From Pseudomonadota bacterium (lineage in GTDB: Bacteria; Myxococcota_A; Bradymonadia; Bradymonadales; GCA-2716585), in contig SYOX01000260.1 of assembly GCA_005804885.1 (NCBI GenBank), positions 1 to 53,719 on the forward strand: a stretch of DNA of 53,719 bases, given 5' to 3'. Position numbers and translations under genes: made by a program. Of the stretch, positions 38,209-45,352 are shown in pieces. The notes beneath the pieces were generated by a model. It did not search any database and was not told the origin of the DNA. It saw only the letters and a program-made list of their open reading frames with translations. Within the stretch, counting starts at the first letter, position 1. The number at the start of each line of letters is the position of its first letter.

Positions 38209-38238
38209 ATCATAGAATTGGCCCACAGGGGGTGTCAA
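38209..38238 (-). promoter_or_regulatory. Predicted sigma70-type promoter for the dcw cluster
   Basis: On the minus strand the -35 box is TTGACA (38233-38238, perfect) and the -10 box is TATGAT (38209-38214, five of six matches) with an 18-bp spacer. Transcription would start near 38202 and run toward rsmH, giving a leader of about 740 bases. It is the best promoter match I noticed in the window. Confidence 0.6.
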
Positions 38239-38308
38239 GCGGTTTTCCCTGGCCCAAGATCCCACCAACGCCGACCACAACAGGCTCAACGCCAATCGAC
38301 AAGGGGTC

Positions 38309-38322
38309 CACTTATATAAGTG
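38309..38322. promoter_or_regulatory. 14-bp perfect palindrome CACTTATATAAGTG
   Basis: An AT-rich perfect palindrome in very GC-rich DNA, 70 bp upstream of the predicted dcw promoter. The size and symmetry fit a dimeric repressor site, or it may contain a second -10 element. No regulator is assigned. Confidence 0.4.
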
Positions 38323-38671
38323 AATCTCCAGCGAAACAGACCCCGCGCCCCACCCACAAGCCCAACGCAGATCGTCAACGACGGACTCGAAGGACGAAAC
38401 GGACCCACGGAAGGCTCATCATGAAACACTGAACGAAAACCTGGAGGTGACAAGGGCCGCGCCCTGCAATTTTTTTTGCGGTGGCACCGACCACACGGGC
38501 CTCCCCGCCTCACCTCCGACTGGCCCCTCGGCCCGCACATCCATAAGCGAATCGGCGGATCCGCATGGCGCAGCCAAGGCCCCCCAGACCACCATCAGGG
38601 TGCATCAACCACCCCTATCTCGCCGAAGACATGAGGGAAACCAGCCCAAGCCGAAGACTCGAACCCGCACG

Positions 38672-39259
38672 TCAGAGGTAGTAGCGCAACGCAATCCCCA
38701 CCTCGATCTGGCCGGGATCGACCTGATCGAGAGGATCCGGGATCCCCTGCTCATTTTGGAGGGACTCGGTCAGCCTCTTATTGAAGTGACCCAGACCGGC
38801 CACGCTCCAATAGACCTCCGCACCCAACCCCCAATGGCCACCCAGGATGATCTCCATCCCAGACCCCACCCTGTAGACCGTCGTCTCGCCCTCCACGTCC
38901 ACCACATCCTTGAAACGCCCCGACGCCAGGCCCACGCCAAGGTACAGATCGAAATACTGGTAGTTGGCCATGTGGAGGTGCCCCGTAAGACGGTAGCCCG
39001 GCCTGTAGATGTCCCCAGAGAGCCTGTCCGGCACATAGGCCGCCTCGAACTCTGCCCCCAGCAAGTACAACAGCTCCACCCTCATGCCCGCGTGCAACAA
39101 GTAATCCTCGCCGCCCTCCAACGACTGACCAGGCTTCTGGAAGCTCAAGCGCCCCGAGAACCCCAGGGTCACCACGCTGTCCGACTCCGCGCGCGCCACG
39201 GAGGCCCACCCCAGGCCCATGAGGACCACCGCCAACGCACACCCCCAACGACAGACCAT
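38672..39259 (-). CDS. Small outer-membrane beta-barrel protein
   Basis: Encodes 195 residues. The ATG at 39259 follows GGGAGGTGGGTC. A signal peptide ends at VARA. The mature part is a series of amphipathic strands with aromatic girdles (NYQYFDLYLGVGLASG, WGLGAEVYWSV) and ends in Leu after aromatic residues (ALRYYL), close to the usual outer-membrane insertion signal. The size fits an eight-strand barrel of the OmpW/OmpA-barrel type; no closer family is recognised. It is transcribed divergently from the small gene at 39451 across a 191-bp spacer. Confidence 0.8.
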   Translation of the reverse strand: MVCRWGCALAVVLMGLGWASVARAESDSVVTLGFSGRLSFQKPGQSLEGGEDYLLHAGMRVELLYLLGAEFEAAYVPDRLSGDIYRPGYRLTGHLHMANYQYFDLYLGVGLASGRFKDVVDVEGETTVYRVGSGMEIILGGHWGLGAEVYWSVAGLGHFNKRLTESLQNEQGIPDPLDQVDPGQIEVGIALRYYL

Positions 39260-39450
39260 GACCCACCTCCCGACGGCGCATCGCCCCGCGATCGCTCATC
39301 AAACAAATGTCCATCGGCCTGTCCGACGCTCCGCTTGAACACACACTCTTGAACCCACCCACGACCCGTGGTAGGAAATCCCCCCTGATCGCGCGCCCTC
39401 TTGCGCCCTGCGATGTTGAAATTGATCCTGCATGACCCGAGGAGCCCCTC

Positions 39451-39651
39451 ATGAGCGACATCACCGACAACACCACCGACACCGAAGAGACCCCCTCGGG
39501 CGCCGCCAAGGAATACAGCGGCCGCAAGATCATGTGCTTCGTCAGCAAGCGCATGGTCCACATCGAGGACACCGTCGAAGTCCAGTACGCCCCCGGCAAG
39601 TCCTACCGCATCCTCGAGAAGTTCATCCGTTTCAACCAGGACGCCAACTAG
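39451..39651 (+). CDS. Small protein of unknown function (66 aa)
   Basis: Encodes 66 residues. The ATG at 39451 has GAGGAG six bases upstream. The first 20 residues are acidic and Thr-rich, and the rest is a compact basic domain with the stretch GRKIMCFVSKRM, then EDTVEVQY and LEKFIRF. It has one cysteine, no signal peptide and no membrane segment, so it should be cytoplasmic. The pattern of charged and aromatic residues and the strong ribosome site support a real gene, but I do not recognise the family. It is followed at once by an 18-bp minisatellite. Confidence 0.75.
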   Translation: MSDITDNTTDTEETPSGAAKEYSGRKIMCFVSKRMVHIEDTVEVQYAPGKSYRILEKFIRFNQDAN

Positions 39652-39695
39652 AACGCCGGTTGGTTTGATCGACCGAGGCCGGCGAATCCCACAGC

Positions 39696-39857
39696 GACGC
39701 CTTCGGCACGAATGACGCTGTCGGCCAGATCGACGCCATCGGCACGAATGACGCTGTCGGCCAGATCGACGTCGTCGGCCAGATCGACGCTGTCGGCCAG
39801 ATCGACGCTGTCGGCCAGATCGACGCTGTCGGCCAGATCGACGTCGGCGGCAAGATC
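39696..39857. repeat. 18-bp minisatellite, nine units
   Basis: Nine 18-bp units starting at 39696, most reading GACGCTGTCGGCCAGATC; units 1 and 3 end GGCACGAAT. In the frame of the next gene the units read DAVGQI, DAIGTN, DVVGQI. That frame is open from 39669 to the next gene but has no ATG, GTG or TTG before 40008. The array lies in the 356-bp gap 39652-40007. Confidence 0.9.
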
Positions 39858-40007
39858 GACGCCAAAGAGCGCCCAGCGGGTGCCGCACGGGCGGACCCGG
39901 CGGCACAAGCTGCGCTCGCATCGACGAGGGCATCGGCTCTGTCGGACCACGGGCGTCAAACCCGTCAACCCTCTGGAACGCCGCAGGGTGAGGAGCCCGA
40001 TCCCTCG

Positions 40008-40373
40008 ATGGCCAACCGCACCCGACCTTCAAGGCCACCTGGCCCCTCAAAGCCCCAGCCTCCTCCACAGGCGGCCGCTCAAGAGCACCCCCGCGCCTCC
40101 TCCACAGCGCCCCTCGATGAGCTCGGGATCTCCCCCGACAGCGCCTCGCACCCCGCGATCACCCCCCTGCTGGAGGCGAGGCAGCACTTCGACGCTGGAG
40201 ATTACCGGAGGGCCAGGCTTGCCCTGGCGACCATGCCTGAGCACCATCCCCCGGCCGACCTCACCCAGGCCTCCGACCGCCTCCTGGCCGCCATGAACTT
40301 CGACCCGGCCAGCCTCGTCTTCGCCGTCTTCTGCCTGGCCCTCTTCGCCTTCATCCTCTCGCTCGTCTACTGA
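40008..40373 (+). CDS. Predicted tail-anchored membrane protein (121 aa)
   Basis: Encodes 121 residues from the ATG at 40008; GAGGAG lies 12 bases upstream, a long spacing. The first 40 residues are Pro-rich and low complexity. A short helical pair follows (ITPLLEARQHFDAGDYRRA, tetratricopeptide-like), and the last 20 residues are one membrane segment (LVFAVFCLALFAFILSLVY) ending at the stop. This fits a C-terminal tail anchor with the soluble part in the cytoplasm. The same frame is open upstream through the 18-bp repeats to 39669, so the true N-terminus may be longer if an unusual start is used. First of four genes leading to the MscS-type channel. Confidence 0.65.
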   Translation: MANRTRPSRPPGPSKPQPPPQAAAQEHPRASSTAPLDELGISPDSASHPAITPLLEARQHFDAGDYRRARLALATMPEHHPPADLTQASDRLLAAMNFDPASLVFAVFCLALFAFILSLVY

Positions 40374-40475
40374 GCCCCTTTTCCGAACACGCCCACAGCA
40401 ACCTTCTGGATCGCAGGGCGACCCCATTGCATAGTGATCCCTGCGCTGAGCCTCACCGCCAGAGTTCGAGGACCC

Positions 40476-41072
40476 ATGCCAGGACGACACGGAACCCGCG
40501 CCGCGCCCTTGATCGCCGCCATCGCGCTGGCGACATCCACCAGCACGGCCTGCGAGCCCGGCGACGAGGTCGCCGTCGAGGCCGCCATCGCCCGCGTCGA
40601 GGCCGCCGTGATCCACTCCGACCACCAGGGCCTCTTCAACCTCCACGTCGAGAGCCGGCACCTCGGCGTGGTCTGCGAGCCGCGCTTCAAGGCCCTCTTC
40701 ACCAAAGCCTCCGAGCGCGCGACCCCACAGACCTGCCGCGGCGCACGCGCCATCGAGGACTTCACCGCTCAACACCCTGAGGGCCTTGATGAAGAAGCGG
40801 CCCTGCTCGTCGACATGCTCGACTTCCACTGCCGACGGCCCGGCGACCCCTGCGAGGACTTCGCCGAAGACCTCTTCATCCGCCGCGCCGAACGCTCCAG
40901 GCTCTTTCAACGCCGCGTGACCGCCATCACCCCCTCCCAGGTCAGCGTCGACCGCGACTCCGCCGTCGCCTACGTCACCATCACCTACGTCAACCCCACC
41001 GAGCCCGATAAGATCGCCCTTCGCCTGCGCCGGGTCGACGAACAATGGCTCCTGACCTCCTACCCCTGGTAA
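40476..41072 (+). CDS. Putative lipoprotein of unknown function
   Basis: Encodes 198 residues. The ATG at 40476 is chosen because GAGGAC lies just upstream and a lipoprotein-like signal follows, ending STAC with C26; the box lacks the usual Leu at -3. An in-frame start at 40434 would add 14 residues. The mature part is acidic, with a mostly helical first half and a strand-rich last 50 residues (ITPSQVSVDRDSAVAYVTI, then LRRVDEQWLLTSYPW) that look like an NTF2-type fold. Four further cysteines could form disulphides. No family is recognised. It ends 15 bp before the HEAT-repeat gene. Confidence 0.75.
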   Translation: MPGRHGTRAAPLIAAIALATSTSTACEPGDEVAVEAAIARVEAAVIHSDHQGLFNLHVESRHLGVVCEPRFKALFTKASERATPQTCRGARAIEDFTAQHPEGLDEEAALLVDMLDFHCRRPGDPCEDFAEDLFIRRAERSRLFQRRVTAITPSQVSVDRDSAVAYVTITYVNPTEPDKIALRLRRVDEQWLLTSYPW

Positions 41073-41087
41073 GCACGGACCACCGCC

Positions 41088-42737
41088 ATGACCGATCTCC
41101 TCTCCAACTCACGGGCACACGACGAACTCGACCGCGCAAGGCGCCTCGTCAGCTTCCTCGATCACCCCGACCGCGAGCAGCGCCACAGAGCCCTTGACCA
41201 GATCGTCGCCATGGGACACCACGGCACCACCGCCCTCTGCGAGGCCCTGGAATCCACCGAGCGCCTCACCCGCGCAGGCGCCCTGCGCGGACTCTCCCGC
41301 GCCCCCTCCCCCAACGCCATCACCCCCCTGTGCCGCTACCTCGACACACACCCGGATGAGCTCGGGGACAACCGCGCCTTCGCCATGCAGGCCATCGTCG
41401 CGGCCACCTCCCCCGCCATCGACGACCCACACCGCCTCTTCCACTTCCTGCAGGCCCACCTCGACGACAGCGACACCTTCGTGAGCGCCTTCGCCTTCGA
41501 AGCCCTCGGCAAGCTCGGCGACGCCCGCGCGCTCCCCCTCGTCCAGCGCGGCCTCAAGAACAAGGAGCCCTTCGTCGCCGAAAAAGCGGCCCTGGCCATG
41601 GCCGCCCTCGCCCAGGCACCCGCGATCCCGACCCTCAACGCCGACGCGCTGATGACCCCCGACGAGATCGGCTTCGCGCTCCAATCCGGACAGGCCGAGC
41701 GCCGGAACCTCGGCCTGAACGAGCTCGCGCGCCGCGTCGCGCAAGGCCAGAGCCTCACCCACATCATCGCCTCGCTCCTGACCGGCCCCAACCGCATCGG
41801 CCGACAGACCGCCCTCGAAGCCATCGCCCGCCTTCGAAAGCCCGAACACACACCCCTGGTCCTCCAGGCCCTCAACGGCCCTCAAACCGACGACGACCTG
41901 CGCTCGCGCGCCCTGCGCGCCCTGGCCGCCCTCGGACCCGACGCCATCGACACACTCGACCAGAGCCAGCGCGCCGACCTCCTGCGCCAGCTCCGCGCCT
42001 GGATCTCCGGCGGCGACCTCTTCGTCCGCGCAGCCGCCGTCTCCGCCCTCGGCGCGCTGCCCGGCCCCGAGAGCCTCAAGCTCCTGATGGCCGCCGCGCG
42101 GGATCAAGACGCCTGGATCCGCGAAGACGCCTCCGTCGCCCTCTCTCAATGGGCCGGCCCAAGCCTGCTGCCCTGGCTCGACGCCCTCTGCAACCTCACC
42201 CTCCACGCCCTGAGCCTGCCCACCCAGAAAGGCCCCGAGGGCGATCCCACCGCGCTCCAGCTCCGCTTGATAAAAACCGTGGCCGAAACCGCCCGCGCCC
42301 GATCAGGCGCCGACGAGGGCTGCATCGAGGTCGGCCTCGCGGCCCTGCGCGCCTCGAACGCCAAGGTCCGCGTCGCGGGCCTGGGGCTCCTCGCCGACCA
42401 GGCCGCCCACCCACACAACCCCGCCCTCAAGGACGCCGAGGTCCGCCTCCTCTCCGCTGCGCTGACCAGCACCCGCAAGGAGGTCATCCTGATGGCCCTC
42501 GACGCCCTGGACGCCTGGCTGCCCAGAGGCTCCGCGGCCGCCACCACCGACCTCGTCAGCCTCCTCCACACGGGCGATGAGGCGCTCGCCATCCGCGTCA
42601 TCCCCCTGCTCGGCAAGGCCGGCGACATCGAAGCCCGAGGCGTCCTCGACGCCCTCTCTCACAACGACAACCCCGCCGTCTCACAATCCGCGCGCGCCGC
42701 CCTCCTGTCCGGCCCACGCCCCGACAACCGACCCTGA
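41088..42737 (+). CDS. HEAT-repeat protein
   Basis: Encodes 549 residues with no signal peptide or membrane segment. The whole chain is built of helical pairs of about 35-40 residues with HEAT signatures such as VSAFAFEALGKLGDARALP, FVAEKAALAMAALA, FVRAAAVSALGALPGPESL and VRVAGLGLLADQA. At least ten repeats can be traced. Such solenoids bind proteins. Its stop overlaps the start of the MscS-type gene as TGATG, so the two are translated together, and it probably acts near the cytoplasmic face of that channel (inference). No strong ribosome site is seen at the ATG; upstream translation may feed it. Confidence 0.85.
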   Translation: MTDLLSNSRAHDELDRARRLVSFLDHPDREQRHRALDQIVAMGHHGTTALCEALESTERLTRAGALRGLSRAPSPNAITPLCRYLDTHPDELGDNRAFAMQAIVAATSPAIDDPHRLFHFLQAHLDDSDTFVSAFAFEALGKLGDARALPLVQRGLKNKEPFVAEKAALAMAALAQAPAIPTLNADALMTPDEIGFALQSGQAERRNLGLNELARRVAQGQSLTHIIASLLTGPNRIGRQTALEAIARLRKPEHTPLVLQALNGPQTDDDLRSRALRALAALGPDAIDTLDQSQRADLLRQLRAWISGGDLFVRAAAVSALGALPGPESLKLLMAAARDQDAWIREDASVALSQWAGPSLLPWLDALCNLTLHALSLPTQKGPEGDPTALQLRLIKTVAETARARSGADEGCIEVGLAALRASNAKVRVAGLGLLADQAAHPHNPALKDAEVRLLSAALTSTRKEVILMALDALDAWLPRGSAAATTDLVSLLHTGDEALAIRVIPLLGKAGDIEARGVLDALSHNDNPAVSQSARAALLSGPRPDNRP

Positions 42738-45337
42738 TGAACCCTCGACCACAACACGGGATCGCCCAGGGACTCCTCGGCCTCGGCCTCCTCGCGCTCG
42801 CCCTGATCGCCACCCCCGCGCTGGCTCAGGACCCCTTCTCCGATCTCCTCCGCACACCGACCTCGGCGGAGCCCGCCAAGGACGAACCCGCCAAAGAGGA
42901 GCCCACCAAGGAGGAACCCGCCAAGGCAGACCCCGCCAAGGCAGAGCCTGCCAAAGAGGAACCCGCCAGGGACGAGCCCGCCAGGGCCGCGACCGCCAGG
43001 ACCGAGCCCCCCGCCAAGGACGAGCCCGCCAAGGCAGAGGCCACCCCAAAGGCCCAGCACAGACCCCACAGCACCATCCAGATCCTCCCCGACGACATCG
43101 TCTGGCCCAAGCAGCCCCCGGGCAAGAAGGGCATCAAGAACTTCTTCGACCGACAAAAAGCCGGCTTCGACAAGACCACCCTCGCCCGCGTCCCCGACGA
43201 CCTCCTCAAGCTCTTCAAGCCCCTCTTGAACCGCTGGCGCTACAACCCCCGCGCCGCGCTCGCGCGCGACATGGCGCCCCTGCTGACCCTCCTGTCCCTG
43301 ATCGCCCTCTTCATCTGGCTTCAGCGACGCCTGCGCAACCTCGCCGATCCCCTCAAGAACAGGATCGAGCCGCGCCTCCCCACCCTCCTGCGACCCCTGG
43401 CTGGCTCCAGCGCCCGCCTCGCACTCCTGACCCTCCCCATCCTCGCGCTCCTCGCCCTCGCCCGGATCGGCGCCTCCTTCTTCCTGCCCGACCAGCAAAC
43501 CGCCGCCACCGTCCTCCTCAATGCCCTGTGGCTCTCCCTGGCCTACCGCCTCGCCCTCGGCGTCATCCGCGAGGCCATGGAAGGACACTGGCTCAACCTC
43601 GACCCCGATCGCGTCAAACGCCTCAAGTTCACTCTAATCTGGATCGCCCGACTCGCCCTTATCTTTCAAATCATCTTGATGGCCGTCGAGGCCTTCATCC
43701 CAGACCCCGACGTCCTGACCCTCTTCTGGTTCTGCTTCCAGATCTTCCTCCTCATCGCCTCCGGATCGCTCGTCTGGCTCAAGAACGAGGTCTTCGCCAC
43801 CCTCCCCGAGGCCGACCAGGACGTCATGTGGGGACAGGTCCGCGGCAAGATGGAGCGACACTACCGCACCGTCCTCGGGATCACCTTCGCCCTCCAGGTC
43901 CTCTGGCTCTTCGGCTACAACAACGCCGCCAGCTTCCTCCTCACGCGCGGCTACGCCCTCATCGGACTCCTGGCCATCCTGACCAGCATCCAGACCCGCG
44001 CCTCCTCGCGCCTCTCCCACAAGATCGCAGCCGCCACCTCCGACGAGGAAGAGGAGGTCCTGGTCCGCATGGGCCGCGGGATTCGCTTCGCCCTCGGCCT
44101 GACCTTCATCGCCTCGCTCTTCGCCCTCCTCGGCATCTGGCCCTACGCCGAGGCCCTGCTCAAGCTCCGCCTGCTCCGCCTCGGGGATGTCGACATCTCG
44201 CTCTACAGCCTCGCCCTTGCCGCCCTCATCATCGGCCTCTTCGTCCTCGCCAGCCACCTCGCGCGGTCCTTCCTCATGGAGCGCGTCTACCCTCGCATCG
44301 GCCTGGAGATCGGCGTCGGATACGCCATCAACACCGTCGCACACTACCTCCTGGTCACCATCGGCCTGCTCAGCGCCGTCTCCTCCCTCGGCGTCGATCT
44401 GAGCGCCCTGACCCTCTTCGCCACCGCGCTCAGCGTCGGCGTCGGCTTTGGCCTCCAGGACGTCACCCGCAACCTCGCCAGCGGCTTCATCCTCCTCTTC
44501 GGCCGCAGCGTCAAAAAGGGCGACTACGTCCAGATCGACAACCACTTCGGCCGCGTCGAGGAGCTCGGCGCCCGCTCCGTCCAGATCGTCACCCCCGACA
44601 ACACCGAGCTCGTCATCCCCTCCAGCCGGCTCGTCAGCGAGTCCATCGTCAACTACACCTACACCAACCCCCGCATCCGCGTTCACATCCCCGTCGGCGT
44701 CCACTACAAGAGCGACATGCGCCTCGTCGAACAGGCCCTCCTCCACGCCGCCTTCCGACACCACAACGTCCTTCACAACCCCAAGCCCGCCGTCCGCCTG
44801 ATGAACTTCGGCGACAGCTCCGTCAACTTGGAACTCCTCATCTGGATCGACGTCCGCCGCATCGACCCCGCCCGCCTGCGCGGCGAGCTCTACTTCCACA
44901 TCTGGGACGTCTTCAAGGAGCAGCGCATCGAGATCCCCTACCCCCAGCGCGACCTCCACATCCAGGCCGGAGAGATGATTCAGGACCTCGTCCGCGCCCT
45001 CCGCCAGCAACCCCAGCCCGAAAAGACCCCACCACCCCCACCCCCACGCCTCGAACCCATCGCGAGCTACCTGACCCACCTCGACCAGGCACCAGGCCGC
45101 GTCGAAGTCGAATCCCTCCCCGAATACCCCCTGACCCTCGAGAGCCTCATGGCCCAGCGCGAGCAGGAGCTCAACCGCGCCATCATCGACTTCGGCGCCC
45201 AGCACGCCGCGCGCCTGACCGCCCTGGCATCAAAAATCAACAGCGAAATCAAGATGATGGATATTCAAGAAGCCAGGCACTGGTCCCTGGACCTGGCCCT
45301 GACGAGCTCTCCCGATCGCTGGGAGGACCCCAAATGA
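42737..45337 (+). CDS. Large MscS-family mechanosensitive channel
   Basis: Encodes 866 residues. A signal peptide (cleavage near PALAQ) leads to a periplasmic Lys/Pro/Glu stretch of EPAKx pentapeptides (15-bp repeats, about 42869-43040). About eleven membrane segments follow (residues about 175-565). The last, LFATALSVGVGFGLQDVTRN, is the pore-lining helix, and the MscS beta domain reads SGFILLFGRSVKKGDYVQI, then VTPDNTELVIPSS. A cytoplasmic alpha/beta domain and a Pro-rich, charged tail end the protein. The extra membrane segments place it with MscK/YbdG/MscM-like large channels. These release solutes on osmotic downshock. Converges with the kinase gene, 15 bp apart. Confidence 0.92.
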   Translation: MNPRPQHGIAQGLLGLGLLALALIATPALAQDPFSDLLRTPTSAEPAKDEPAKEEPTKEEPAKADPAKAEPAKEEPARDEPARAATARTEPPAKDEPAKAEATPKAQHRPHSTIQILPDDIVWPKQPPGKKGIKNFFDRQKAGFDKTTLARVPDDLLKLFKPLLNRWRYNPRAALARDMAPLLTLLSLIALFIWLQRRLRNLADPLKNRIEPRLPTLLRPLAGSSARLALLTLPILALLALARIGASFFLPDQQTAATVLLNALWLSLAYRLALGVIREAMEGHWLNLDPDRVKRLKFTLIWIARLALIFQIILMAVEAFIPDPDVLTLFWFCFQIFLLIASGSLVWLKNEVFATLPEADQDVMWGQVRGKMERHYRTVLGITFALQVLWLFGYNNAASFLLTRGYALIGLLAILTSIQTRASSRLSHKIAAATSDEEEEVLVRMGRGIRFALGLTFIASLFALLGIWPYAEALLKLRLLRLGDVDISLYSLALAALIIGLFVLASHLARSFLMERVYPRIGLEIGVGYAINTVAHYLLVTIGLLSAVSSLGVDLSALTLFATALSVGVGFGLQDVTRNLASGFILLFGRSVKKGDYVQIDNHFGRVEELGARSVQIVTPDNTELVIPSSRLVSESIVNYTYTNPRIRVHIPVGVHYKSDMRLVEQALLHAAFRHHNVLHNPKPAVRLMNFGDSSVNLELLIWIDVRRIDPARLRGELYFHIWDVFKEQRIEIPYPQRDLHIQAGEMIQDLVRALRQQPQPEKTPPPPPPRLEPIASYLTHLDQAPGRVEVESLPEYPLTLESLMAQREQELNRAIIDFGAQHAARLTALASKINSEIKMMDIQEARHWSLDLALTSSPDRWEDPK

Positions 45338-45352
45338 GGGCTCCAGGGTCGC

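Larger units (their letters stand above)
37466..38671. other. 1.2-kb region upstream of the dcw cluster with no confident gene
   Basis: No reading frame here has a recognisable protein or a strong coding pattern, and no mraZ is present. It holds short hairpins (GGCCGC/GCGGCC at 37511-37526; CGCCTGCC/GGCAGGCG at 37559-37580), a spaced 12-bp inverted repeat at 37800-37901, a promoter at 38209-38238 facing rsmH, and a 14-bp palindrome at 38309-38322. A 48-codon minus frame from 38044 (after AGAGGTCAAGG) could be a leader peptide but resembles nothing I know. Most of it is probably the untranslated leader of the dcw transcript. Confidence 0.55.

Noticed and set aside
38447..39352. Plus-strand frame of 301 codons over the outer-membrane barrel gene
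   Set aside because: It becomes His/Arg/Pro-rich opposite the barrel gene, which has a signal peptide and a good ribosome site.
39648..39968. Minus-strand frame reading VDLADS repeats like a pentapeptide-repeat protein
   Set aside because: The period is six residues, not five, and it is produced by the 18-bp minisatellite; the ends of the frame are not protein-like.
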